A stretch of 64,000 bases of DNA from Artemia franciscana (Eukaryota > Arthropoda > Branchiopoda > Anostraca > Artemiidae): the NCBI RefSeq assembly GCF_032884065.1, contig NC_088867.1:23796018-23860017 (forward strand). The letters run 5' to 3'. Positions 11,395 through 22,825 of this stretch are shown piece after piece. A model generated the notes under the pieces. The model saw nothing but the letters and a program-made list of their open reading frames with translations, did not search any database and was not told the DNA's origin. The translations under genes were made by a program, and so were the position numbers. How positions within the stretch are numbered: position 1 is the stretch's first letter; every line of letters starts with the position of its first letter.

Positions 11395-11993
11395 TGTTTG
11401 AGATGTTGGGGTTTGCTTTGATTCAAGTCTCAAATTTGATGAAGATGTATCAGGTATCACCCACAAGGCAAATCACCAATTATTATGTCTAAAATGTATA
11501 TTTTCTAATTTTAATATTCATTCATTGATTTCACTTTATGTATCCAGTGTATATATAATACTGGAGTATTGCTCATCAGTATGGTATCCCCTTAGAAAGA
11601 AAGATAAAGGGTTGACAAAGTGCAATGTAGGGCCACAAAACTCATACCTTACCTGAGACATCTACCATACCACCAGAGAATGCAGACTACAATTGCCTAG
11701 TCCTCAGTTTCAACATGATAGAGCTGACCTAGTTAATACACTCTTCATTGTCAGGAACATTGATAAAACCACTCTAACTCACTTCTTCACTTTTACATAA
11801 TACAGTAGTATCAATCAACACCAACACAAAATATACCCACCATGTTCACAGAAAAGATTAGGCCAAAACTGTATCTAGCCAAATGTGGAAGACTTGGAAT
11901 GCACTTCCATCAGAAACAGTTGGAACAATCATGATCTAGCTTTTCAAAAGTAGTTTAGCCTCTAAATATTTCCATACTAGGTCTTACATTTTG

Positions 11994-11995
<2 letters not shown>
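11395..11995 (+). mobile_element. CR1/L2-like LINE C-terminal fragment
   Basis: Reading across frames gives a typical end of a CR1/L2-type LINE: LGVCLDSSLKFDEDV, THKANHQLLCLK, ILEYCSSVWYPLRKKDK, then pieces equivalent to LPYLRHLPYH and LPSPQFQHDRADLVNTLF. A WNALPS-like region follows near 11900. Frameshifts near 11620 and 11810 disrupt it. The block ends at about 11995, just before a poly-T run. Confidence 0.75.

Positions 11996-12000
<5 letters not shown>

Positions 12001-12049
<49 letters not shown>
12001..12049. repeat. Poly-T run (49 bases)
   Basis: Uninterrupted T from 12001 to 12049, directly after the LINE fragment. On the minus strand it would be a poly-A tail, but no element ending here in that direction was recognised. 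Confidence 0.9.
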
Positions 12050-12050
<1 letters not shown>

Positions 12051-12309
12051 TATTAGATGTTATTGTGACCAGTATGTTTTTACAGCATGTTATTGTCATA
12101 GATTTGTATGTGTGTATTATGTTGTCGGCATTGTCATAAAGTTTTATAATGTTTAGTCCAACAAGCTTGGTAGAGCTTACTGTATTTTGGAATTAATGTA
12201 TAAATAGTAAGTATAGCACTAAAAATACTTTCTCTGCTGCTTTTCATTGTATGATTTACTTAAGTTGCCAATAGTACCATCTCAATGCTAATAAAGGAAC
12301 ATAAAGGTA

Positions 12310-12715
12310 TTTCATTATAATTTCAATTTATAATTATAATTATCAGATCTTTATGGAGGGCTGGGAATGAATTGCCAAAAATGCTAACAAAACCATAAAA
12401 ATGAACATAAATTAGCAATGTAAAAGTTTCTCTTTTATGTTCAAGCATGTCATCTTCTGAATAGCCACTATTCTAGACCTTTATCTTTTTTTTAATATAA
12501 AACGCATTTTTTTGCTCAGAGCCAAATGATTATACTGTAGGGTCTTTACACATGTATTTGTTTGGAGAGGAGGAGTTAGCTTAAGAGTGTATGAACAGAG
12601 TGGAGAGTATGAGAAATTTTGGGTAAAACCATAGAAAATTTGTGATTTTTGAGGGGTATAATTTTTTTTGAGGCTGTATAATTATAATTATAATTTACAA
12701 TTCAATAGAATAATT
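12310..12715. repeat. Possible AT-rich inverted-repeat element
   Basis: TTATAATTATAATTAT at 12330-12345 is approximately inverted at 12677-12693, about 400 bp apart. This could be a small foldback element, but the ends are so AT-rich that chance similarity is possible. Confidence 0.3.
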
Positions 12716-13262
12716 CCATTATGAAGGTAATTCATTATTAAGTTGTTTTCTTGTCCTTCTGTTTATAACCTAGGGCTACATCTGACTTTGTTAGGAGGAG
12801 GTCATTGCTCTTATTAGAGTAGCAACTATCTTAATTGGTAAATGTTGATTAGGGAATCAACAGTTGTGTCATTTTGTTTTCTTTAGAAGAGCTGTAATAC
12901 TTTAGAATCCCTGGTTGTGTCATACTAATTGCTACCCATGCAAATGCATCACAGTCTTTCCTCTCTTCCTATTGGGATAGATATAACTCTGTTATAGGCC
13001 CTATTCAAAAATTCATTATCATTTTTTAGGAGCCTACTGTAGATTTGAAATATGCACAAAAATAATGCAAACCAACAAAATCAGCATATTCTCTTACACA
13101 GCATAGAATATTCTATATCCTAGTAATATTCTAGTTGAGTAGCTCTACTCAATTGAAATTTTAAGAAAACATTTCAGTCAAACAAAGTTTTTACAATGAG
13201 ATTTCTTATTAGTGATTGATAACAATATTGGTATCACTCTCCAGAAAGAAACACAATACAAT

Positions 13263-13632
13263 CCTGAAAACTATTTTTAAAATTCTAAACACTTATCATA
13301 CTTATATCACTCTTTAAGGAGTACAAATAAACCTTACCCCCCCCCCTTTTAATGAACAAATATAGAGCCCAAATAATAGCCAAAACATTTTCTGCAGGTC
13401 AAGTTTGTTTTTCTCTACTGCTAGTTGCCACTGCCTTGCTTCTTTGCTGTTAAATTAATATGAAGGAAAGAGTTGGTCTATGGAAAATTCATTTATTTTG
13501 TAAAATCTGGGAGATATATTTGTCCATAATGAGGGGGGGGGGGTAAGTTTATTGGTATACCTTAGAGAATTGTGCAGGTAAGCACTTGACAACTTTAAAG
13601 GTAGGCTAGGCATACTTTTCAGAACTTTATAG
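13263..13632. repeat. Small foldback element with poly-C/poly-G arms
   Basis: The stretch ending ACAAATAAACCTTACCCCCCC at about 13348 is inverted as GGGGGGTAAGTTTATTGGTAT at about 13531-13553. The similarity extends outward on both sides for about 50-60 bp with mismatches. The core between the arms shows no coding. Probably a non-autonomous DNA transposon. Confidence 0.55.
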
Positions 13633-15287
13633 CATTTCCTTATGGAGAGTGGGAATGGCAAACTGATACCAAATATTGTCTGAAATCATTTAAATGTGAT
13701 AAAAATGGCAGAAAACATGATGATGAAATCAGTAATAAAACATTGCATATTATATGCTAAAGTTAGATTTTATTGTTCTTTTAAGTTTGTGTATACCTAT
13801 GGCTATATTTGAGATCATTAGGGAGGAGGCACTATCAAAAACGTGAGTATGATATTTAAAAAAAAACATATAATAAGGAATCTATCAGTACTACTTTTCT
13901 TTTTGTAAAGATGTTTCCTAGAGCAAAAACCATCTAACTAGGATATTACCTCTATCCCAATGGGGGGGGGGCTGGGTTCTATTTTCAGTAGTAGCAATCA
14001 GTGTATTTGACATAGGCCTACCAAGTAACAATTGGTAGGCCTATATTCATCATTTAGGCTAGTTATCCAGTTAAAAAGGAATTTTAAAAAATCATAAGTA
14101 CAATGGGTATATGCCTAGAATTGGGCATTTAAAAAACAATTATTTGGCTAGGTCTAGGCCTACTTCATAGCTTAATGTGTAGAATAATTATAGTTATCAC
14201 AATTTGACTTTAATTTCACTATGGTAAAATTCTAGTCCATTGACTTCTTGCTATCTTTGAAAGTTGTTGGGCTAGAGAATTGAAACTTTCAGAGATGTGT
14301 CTACAGGCTAAAGTATATCCCAGGAAGTTATATTGAGATCCCCAACCATACCCCTTCCCCCTCCTCTATATAATGCAGTCTTTTGTGCATTACAGCTTAT
14401 ATTTTGGTCAAATTTGATCCTATATTACTATTAAAAGTGCAAATCCTCGCTTACCTTAGAAAAATTCAACTTTTCAATGTTTTTTAAGCTACTATATTCC
14501 ATAATTGGTTCACCAGCATTGAAAAACAATTATTACCTTTTATGATATAGTTCAAAATGGAATGTAGGCATTTAAACGCACCCCCTGTTTGAAATTTCTT
14601 ATCTAACTTTGAAAGCCCCTTCTAAGGGGCTTCTCACTCAAAATTATGATTTGTTGCTACAACTGGGTAAGGTTTATGTTACATGTGTGTCAATAACATT
14701 TATTTTGTAAATCATAACAGCATAGAGAAAGTCAATTTCTTCAAGAAGGCCCAATAATGATTCTTAGAAACCTGAACAGAGGCAAAACAGAAATTTAGTG
14801 GGAAAAATAAGCAAAAGTCCTAAATATGTGATTGACATAACCATAACGGTTAAGCTCTCTTTGGGGGAGTTTGGGGGGGGGGTAATTTGAAAAAATTAGA
14901 AAAATGTATTTGTAACTTATGAATGGGTGATCAGATCTTAATGAAGTTTGATATTTAGAAGGATCTTGTGCTTCAGAGCTCTTATTTTAAATACCAACCA
15001 GATCCAGTGACATTGAGGGGAGTTGGATGGGGAAACCAGAAATCTTGGAAGATGTGAAAATTGAGGTATCTCAGAAAGCTGTTCTGGCTTCCAGGGGAGC
15101 TGTTATGTCATTTGTAATTACCTTTCCATGTGTCATCTGGTATTTAAAAGAGTAATTAATGTGGAGTTCGAATATTGAGAAGACTGTTTGTTTTAATGAG
15201 AATATAAATATGTGGGAGGTTGTGAGAAAATTAATACAATCTTTTCCCATTAAATTCAAATAGGCTAGGAAAAAACAAGCCATATCC

Positions 15288-15323
15288 AGGAGGGCCAAAG
15301 GGTATGTACCCTTTGGCCCTCCT
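15288..15323. repeat. Perfect 36 nt palindrome (17 bp stem)
   Basis: AGGAGGGCCAAAGGGTA at 15288-15304 is exactly inverted at 15307-15323 with a TG loop. It lies in the middle of M1. Confidence 0.95.
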
Positions 15324-15330
15324 GTTACAT

Positions 15331-15357
15331 TTTTGTTACGTTAAAAACGTAACAAAA
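15331..15357. repeat. Second palindrome, 12 bp stem
   Basis: TTTTGTTACGTT, loop AAA, AACGTAACAAAA. It begins 8 bases after the 36 nt palindrome. Confidence 0.92.
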
Positions 15358-16019
15358 CGAATATAAACAAGCCTTTCATAGTTTTTGTTTTATAAAGATT
15401 CCTCAAAAAATCTTTAATACCACTTCTTCCTTGGAAATTTCCTGGATATCACCCTATGAAAGAGATTTAGAAATGTGAAAAATACCAGTTTTCAAATTTT
15501 AAGGGGTGTGTAACATTTCTAAATCTTCTATATTGGTAAAATGCCAACAATTGGGAGAAAGGATTGTTGAAACACAAATATTCAATCAACAAAGTCATAG
15601 TTTGCACAAAAGGCCCAAGAATTTTGATTCTGCCTTAGCCCAACACATGCACAATAACCCTCATCACTTCATTTTGTTTGAAAACACTTCCATTATTCAG
15701 AGGTCCTTGTCAAAATATTTGCTTGATTTTTGTCTTCATATTTTGCTACTGGCTGAAAAAATTCTCATTTTCTCAACTATTTGATTTTTCTTGTTAATTA
15801 TATATTTTCCTTCCTGGTTTCTCACAAAACAATGAGCTTTAAATATGATAGAATGTGAGAATGTGTTGAAGCTTGTCTTAAGTTTAATATGGTTCTTTAC
15901 TTTCCTTTGTAAAACTTCTTTTCTGGATAGTTGTGTTGTAATTAATGTTTATGAAGGGCTTATTTTTTATTTATTTTGATAATTTTAAATATATATTTAT
16001 AAAACTATGGTATAAAATA

Positions 16020-16235
16020 AATAAAAAAAACAAGTGTTTTTAACTGACAGTAAGGAGCAACATTAAAACTTAAAATGAACAGAAATTACTCCATATATAA
16101 AAGGGCCTTTTCCTCCTCAACACCTGCTCTTTACAATAAAGTTTTTTACTGTTTTAAAAAGTAAAGTTACAGAAAGTGTCAAACTCAGGCATTGAGGAGG
16201 AAAACCCCTTTAATATACAGAGTAATTTCTGTATA
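16020..16235 (+). mobile_element. Family B terminal hairpin fragment (B1), nested in M1
   Basis: Contains AGTAAGGAGCAACATTAAAA at 16050-16069, the signature of family B seen at 21389, 36416 and elsewhere. An inverted GAGGAGGAAAACCCC and GTAATTTCTGT follow, so it is the foldback end of family B. It sits just inside the right arm of M1. Confidence 0.7.
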
Positions 16236-17182
16236 AGCATCTCAGACATAAGATCTTTCTATATATCAAGTTTCATTAAGATCCAACCACCCATTTGCAA
16301 GATAAAGATACCTCAATTTTCATGTCTTCCAAGATTTCCGGCTTCCCCATCCAACTCCCATCAATGTCACTGTATCTGGTTGGGATTTAAAATAAGAGCT
16401 CTGAAGAACAAGATCCTTCTAAATATCAAACTTCATTAAGATCTGATCACCCATTCATAAGTTACAAATACATCTTTCTATTTTTTTCAAATTAACCCCC
16501 CCAAAGAGAGCATATCCATTACAGTTATGTCAATCATGTATTTATGACTTGTGCTTATTTTTCCCACTAAATTTCTGTTTTGCCTCTCTTCAGGTTTCTA
16601 AGAATCATTATTGGGCCTTCTTGAAGAAATTGACTTTCTCTATGCCATTATGATTTACAAAATAAATGTTATTGACACACATATAACATAAACCTTACCC
16701 AATTGTAGCAATGAGTCATAATTTTGAGTGAGAAGCCCCTTAGAACTTCAAAGTCTTATCTGTATTACCCCTGTGAAAAGCCAATTAAAGATAAGACATT
16801 TCAAACAGGGGATGCATTTAAATGCCTACATTCCATTTTGAACTAGCCTATATCATAAAAGGTAATAATTGTTTTTCAATGCAGGTGAACTAATTATGGA
16901 ATATAGTAGCTTAAAAAACAGCGAAAGTTGAATTATTCTAAGGTAAGCAAGGATTTACACTTTTAATAGTAATATAGGATCAAATTTGACCAAAATATAA
17001 GCTGTAATGCACAAAAACTGCATTATATAGAGGAGGGGGAAGGGGTATAGTTGGGGATCTCAATATAACTTCCCAGGATATACTTTAGCCTGCAGACACA
17101 TCCCTGAAAGTTTCAATTCTCTAGCCCAACAACTTTCCAAGATAGCAAGATGTCAATGGACTAGAATTTTACCTTTCACTAT

Positions 17183-17879
17183 ACTTTACTCCCCAGTCTT
17201 CCTGATATGAAAATATATAGCACAAATTGCATAGGCTAGTTACCCTTGTTTCAACCCATCTAGCCTACCCAGAACAAAATCAAAGCTGACAAAATAGCCC
17301 AAAGAAATAGAAAACACACATGTAATATAAAATTTGGGTTAGCCTATCTATTTGCACAGTATGGAGGGGTTTGAGGGAATATATAATAGAATTGCAGCTA
17401 AATAGCCTATGTGTCAACTATGTTATACTGTGCAGCCAGTTTCTACAAGGTTTTGCATATAGACTATTGCAGTACCCTGCTCCATAAGGGGAAGAAGGCT
17501 CTGGTATACTATAGTTACTGTAGGGGCCATTTCATTTGGAAACAGTGTTGAATGAGAAATCAAATAGGCCTAGATTAACCTAGTGGTCCCCTTTGTTATT
17601 ATAGTGCTTAATTCAGAAGAGAGAATACACATCAGCATTAACATGTAAATCTTATTTTTCAAAAATTTATGCTTGACATTAGAATATACCTAAGTCAGAG
17701 CTAAATAGTTTGTACAGACTGACTTAATTCCCTATTTGTCTGTTCACAAGAAAAGTTATCTTCCTTTCTTCCTAATAATCATAGGACTGCCGTCAGCGTT
17801 TGCACTTTGACGAATTTTTTTTCTAGAGTGAAAAGCCGCTCTTCCATAATTCAGCCAGAAGTAAAGCTGCTGATTTCGT
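17183..17879. other. Non-coding stretch between M1 and a hAT remnant
   Basis: AT-rich sequence, no gene recognised. Part of 17760-17879 may belong to the 5' side of the hAT remnant. Confidence 0.4.
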
Positions 17880-18602
17880 AGATTGTCTATAAACCATATG
17901 AAAGCAGCCTACGTCAGAGGGACGTCTGCGCTAGAGTTGAACCCTGAAAATTTCAGGGAATACTTTCCTTTAGAAGAGTTATATCTTGGGGTATTCGCCT
18001 GTGAATCTCTGGAGACGTTGCAGTCAAACCAAAGAACTCGCACTGAAGACCTTTCTGTTAATTTTGTGTATTTGTCAGCCCGTTTTCTTTACGTCGAGGC
18101 GATTAAGCAGATTCAGCAAAAATTCGTATTTGACGACGAAATGTTCGTATACGCTGATCTGTTAGACCCTGTGATGGCCACCGACTCGACAGCTCAAATA
18201 AAACTACCAAAATTTCTTCTCAAATACGAACTTCTGAACTGGAATGCTAAAAGCATTCATGACGAGTGGCGGAAAATGCTGGTATCAGACCTCCCAAAAG
18301 TACTGAAACTTTGTGCTTCTGGAAAAAGATTTCCGATATCAATACTCCTACTGGAAGTCCAAGGTATGCAAACGGCATGGTCGTGATTAGGTATTTGCTT
18401 TCGCTACCATTCTTATACGCCGTCGTTGAACATATTTTTATTGTCCTAAAAAACATCAAAACTGATTCTTGGAATCGTCTCTCATCCACCTCGCTAAGGA
18501 CTGCGATGCAAACGAAGGCAGGGATGAGAAGGATAAACGTTCACTCCGAATCGATCATCCTGAACCAAAAGAATCATGTCAGTCAAGGCAAACATGACGG
18601 TT
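17880..18602 (+). mobile_element. hAT-superfamily transposase remnant, C-terminal part (hAT-1)
   Basis: A frame at 17883-18386 (167 codons) is followed, after a frameshift, by MVVIRYLLSLPFLYAVVEHI then a FIVLKNIKTDSWNRLSS piece at about 18376-18490. This matches the hAT dimerisation region (usual form LP.SNA.VER.FS..K.IKT..RNRL). The upstream frame has the sequence style of the transposase region just before it (PENFREYFPLEELYLGV). It is broken at the frameshift and lacks the N-terminal half. It could have been a cellular gene derived from hAT, but the frameshift argues against current function. Confidence 0.7.
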
Positions 18603-19844
18603 GAAGAGTGTTAAACACTAGCTAGTATACAACGTGAAGCTCTTGTTTCTGGAGCTGATGCCGTCGCCAACATGCAGTGGTAGCTGATTTCCATTGTATC
18701 CCAGTACCCCAGAAAATGGTTGCTTGTTTTTTATACAGAATTATATATTATAGTTAATCTATATCCGTATCCGTTCTAGTCACTAAGCGTGTATTTTCTC
18801 AAAATTTAGAGGCTTTCAAAGGAGCTAGCTTCCGAGTTATTGGCCTTCATGAGTTCTATTAGGTCTACCGTACATAAACATCAAATCCGTCGAGCTCTTT
18901 TAGCCCAAAGTAACTGCAGATCGTAGTCTATCATGGTAAAAGGATGATTTTTACTGAGTTAGCTTAGCTGTCTAATAATTTAGACAACAGTCTGATTTGT
19001 ATACCACTTAACAGAATATTGTATGTTTGAGCTGTACGATCAGATAGGAATTTTAGTCTATAGACTGATAAACGAGCGTTCCGAGATATACTCTAGTCCA
19101 ACTCAAGCAGAAGTGTCACTGACACACTTGGTTTCATGAAGTTGTGTTCTTTTTCACAATGAGATAGTTGCGGGATTCATCTAGCAATTTACAGGCAACG
19201 AGGTACTCGGCGACATTCTGGACTATATGAAAAATATCAATGAACTGTTAAACATCGGTCTTAAAACTCTTTCGGTATCTTTGTGGGAGGGGGGGGGTTA
19301 TTAGTTACACTAAAAACACAAAAACGGAGAAACGAGATGTGAACTCGAAAGAACACTCTGGGTAAGAACGCCCTTACTGATCCGCAGTTCGGCTTGACGA
19401 TATTTTAGGTGAAATTCAAGTAACCATTGCATCATTTTTCCAACCCTCTTATCTATCCCGTTCACACCACCTTTTTCAAGAGGTGAATAAATGGAATTTT
19501 TAGCTTTTTTTTCTCGTTTGTCTGCCCACGGATTTGGTGGAATCTTTCTTAAGGGCAGCATTGAACTCCAGGAAGTCTTTCAACAGACCACACTGTTCTG
19601 CTTGTAACAACTGCTTACCGCAAGAGTTCTATTTGAGCAGAATTTTTGGATTCTTAGGATTTTTTAACGGAAAATTTGACGGATTTTTCGTTCTCAGTCG
19701 TCGGAATTTTACGGATTTTTGGTCTACTAGAACGGAAAACTTGCCATTATGAAGTGGAAACAATGACTGCCGTAGCCGTAGTACCTTGAACATGACTAAA
19801 TTTTATCTAATCTGCCAGGATCCTATGTCTTTTGACGGTGCCAA
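18603..19844. other. Non-coding stretch
   Basis: No gene or recognised repeat. A G-run lies at about 19288-19297. The frame at 19534-19752 has no recognisable domain. Confidence 0.4.
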
Positions 19845-21640
19845 ATTCCTAAAGAAAACCCCCTCTCAGATATATAAGTTTCATCAAGTTTAGTAAGTAA
19901 GTAAGTACTTTTATTGCCCGAAAACTCACTGGAATTACATCGGAGTACGAATGGAAAAAGAAAAGAAAATCACACTACGAACATAACCATAAGTAAAGAC
20001 CCACTATGTGGGTGTAGTAAAGTAAAATAAGAACTCTTACTTTTGTACACTGGGCGGAAGACAAAGAATTCCAAAAAGGTGCTATATGCAGTACATGTGG
20101 GAGGGCACTGGCATTATAAAGCGACGCAAGAAATTTACGGCAGAATCGATGTTTGTTACCAATGATTGATCCGTAAGCAATCCGGATTTTCGCCTCTACG
20201 TGTCGTGCAAGCAACGTTCCTGTCGAGTAGAGGCTTCGACCGATAGGTAAGCCAAGGTAGGTAATGCTCTCACTTGGCTTAATAGCTGAATCACCTATCT
20301 ACAAAAATGTGGACATTAGTATTTTTTGTCAGAAAACCGATCACGGGTGCATGTTTTTTTGTTCTCTCTCAAGGGTGATCGTATCGACCCAGTGGCCCTA
20401 AAATGTTGCAAGACGGCTCATTCCAACGGGAATTAAAAGTTCTAGTACCCTTTTTAAGTGACCAAAAAAATTGGAGGGCACCTAGGCCCCCTCTCGCGCT
20501 TATTTTTCCCCAAAGTCACCGGATCGAAATTCTAAGATAGCCGTTTTATTCACCATTGTCGAAAAACCTAATAACTATGTCTATGGGGACGACTTCCTCC
20601 CCCACTGCCCCCGTGGGAGGGGCTACAAGTTACGAACTTTTACCAATGTTTACGTATAGTGATGGTTATTGGGAAGCGTACAGACGTTTTCAGGGGAATT
20701 TTTTGGGTTTGTTGGGGAGGGGAGTTATGTGGGAGGATATTCCCATGGGGCAAGAGAATTTCAATGAAGGGGGCGCAGGATTTTCTAGCATTATTTAAAA
20801 AAAAAACTAAATATAAAAACTTTTTTCAACTAAAAGTTAGGAGCAGCATTAAAACTTAAAACAAACAGAAATTATTACGCATATAAGGGGTTCACCTCCT
20901 CGTAATACTTCACTCTTTACGCTAAAATATTTATAGTAATTTCAAATATTTATTCTACGGCCTTTGTGATTCACGGGTCATTCTTAAGAAATTGGGACAA
21001 AATTTTAGCTTTAGGGTAAAGAGCGAGGAATTGACGAGGTGGTGAACCTCCTCACATACGTAATAAAAACATATAAATATAAAAGTTCGCTAAGTAAATT
21101 AATTCGTAAGTTACGTAATTTTTTTACTGATTAAAACGCTTGTAAAAAATTTAAAGTTTTAGTTGCCTTTTTAAATAATCAAAAAATTGGAGGGCAACTA
21201 GGCGTCCTTCCCGCACCTTTGTTTCTCAAAATCTTCCAATTAAAACTATGAGAAACCCATTTAGCCAGAAAAAATTAATACGCAAATTTCGTTTTAATTA
21301 TTCATGTGCGGAGAGCCAAAATCAAAACATGTATTAATTCAAAAAACGTTAAGAAATTAAATAAAAAAAAACAGTTTTTTTAACCGAAAGTAAGGAGCGA
21401 CATTAAAGCTTAAAACGAACAGAAATTGCTCCGTATATGAAAGGGAATTTTCCTCGTCAATGACCCGCTCTTTACGCTGAAATTTTTCACTGTTTTAAAA
21501 AGCGGAGTTAAGAGAAAGAGTCAAGCTTTAGCGTAAAGAGCGGGGCGTTGAGGAAGAAAAGCCCCTTTCTGGTACCGAGTAATTTCTGTTGATCTTAAGT
21601 TTTAATGTCTATCCTTACTTCCAGTCGAAAAAAAAATTGT
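19845..21640 (+). mobile_element. Family B repeat copy B2, interrupted by a LINE
   Basis: Matches copies B3 and B5 through segments such as GGAGGGCACCTAGGCCCC (about 20471) and GGGTCATTCTTAAG (about 20976). The end is a foldback: AGTAAGGAGCGACATTAAAG at 21389 is inverted around 21560-21625, with ACGCTGAAATTTTTCAC and AGCTTTAGCGTAAAGAGCG as internal arms. The start is truncated, and 19890-20302 is a LINE insertion. No protein coding. The cluster of blocks with conserved order suggests a long non-autonomous element or the 3' part of a larger one. Confidence 0.75.
19890..20302 (-). mobile_element. LINE family D 3' end (D1) inserted in B2
   Basis: The minus strand reads ITYLGLPIGRSLYSTG, then AKIRIAYGSIIGNKHRFCRK, then LASLYNASALPHVLHIAPFW. 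This is the C-terminal part of a LINE reverse transcriptase protein. It ends with GGGCAATAAAAGTACTTACT repeats (a TTAC tail) at 19890-19915. It is 5' truncated at a CTATCTAC junction shared with the B repeat. About 150 bp of B sequence is missing at the site compared with B3. A second copy with the same motifs lies at 63437-64000. Confidence 0.8.
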
Positions 21641-21699
21641 TTTTTTTTTATTTGATACACTTGAAGGAGCCCTCCCGCGTGTCCCGTGAGTTACAAACC

Positions 21700-22825
21700 T
21701 TCTCCAAGTAATGGTTTGAATTGCATGGTGATGCAAAACATCCTTATGGGAGGATGCTCTATAGGAGGACAGCTGCGACGGGGCGTAAGATACAGATCTA
21801 TGAACACCGACCTCTGCAAAGGGCTGTCTTGACCCTTTCAGGGTACCTTCAAGACTGGTGATCTTGCAATCAACTCTATCCCCACTTGAGTAGTGGTGCC
21901 CCTTGAGGAAAGTGTAGCCTAGTAAATGACGCAGCATCCATACAGAGTTTTGATTAATGGATATTTCTTATGGGTTTTGTCTGTTTTGGGAAGCATTTTC
22001 AGGCTAAAAAACATCTTCCTGGCTGATTCATCTATTATGGGTTGACTCCGTGTAGTAGCATAATATTTGCAGGCAAGAATATATAATGAGCCGAAGGTAA
22101 TAAGTTTAAGACTGTCTATGCGAGATTTCGACTCTTGTTGATACAAGAGCATCTCCAAGTGCTGAAAACTATTCTGTAACCAGGATGGGCTCAGAATTGC
22201 ACAAAGCCTCCATTCTATTGGAGGTCCGAGGGACTTCTTGCTGTCCAGTTCTAAGCCGGATTAACCGCTTCGGTGTGGACTTGGGAAGATGTGTTGGTCC
22301 CCATCCTGCACTGGAGTCCGGGACTATTGCTTTTCCTGAGACAAAATAATTTCAATGATTTAAAGAACTTGAAAATAGGGACTTGGAGTGTTACAACGTT
22401 AAAAAATGACTATCGTATCGACTTTTTAACTGACAAATTCAGACAATTTGAACTGGACCTATTAGGAATTTTAGGAACTCATATCCCAGGGTAGGAAGCA
22501 TGAAATTAGGTGATATAGAACTTGTTTACTCAGGCAGGAAGGATGGGGTACATAGACAGGGAGTAGGGCTCTTGATGAATAGATAAACTGCTAAGTCTTA
22601 TTTAGGCTGAAAGGGCATTAATAATAGAATACTAATAGCTCATTTTCTGACTAAAAGTTTCAGGGTATCGGTAACAATAGGGATAAATGGTATCCTAACC
22701 TACGTAAATTTGGGGTAAGTAAAGAAAGCAGCAATGGCTACGGACTGTTGCAATTTCTTAGGTATAGCAATCTAGTTATAACCAATACGGTATTTGGTCA
22801 TGTAATGGCCCATATTTACCACTGA
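21700..22825 (+). mobile_element. LINE family A 5' region and endonuclease fragment
   Basis: From 22362 the plus strand reads LKNLKIGTWSVTTLKNDYR, then DLLGILGTHIPG, then a VYSGRKDGVHRQGVGLL piece. This is the N-terminal part of an apurinic-type endonuclease from an RTE-like LINE. After 22690 it jumps to KFGVSKESSNGYGLLQFLRY- and VITNTVFGH-like pieces, so an internal deletion removes the GDFNAQVGRNRD block present at 48220. 21700-22360 is probably its 5' leader; that is inference from position only. Confidence 0.75.

Larger units (their letters stand above)
14223..17173. mobile_element. Family M element, 2.95 kb with ~850 bp terminal inverted repeats (M1)
   Basis: The ends are GGTAAAATTCTAG at 14223 and its complement CTAGAATTTTACC ending at 17173. 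The 9 bp TTTCACTAT flanks both ends exactly (14214-14222 and 17174-17182), which is a target-site duplication. The left arm runs to about 15071 and the right arm starts at about 16306. The arms can be matched along nearly their full length, including the rare G-run near 14870 and its C-run partner near 16495. The 1.2 kb middle has no transposase; it holds two strong palindromes and a piece of repeat family B. Long inverted repeats with 9 bp duplications fit Mutator-like elements. The family assignment is inference. Confidence 0.85.
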
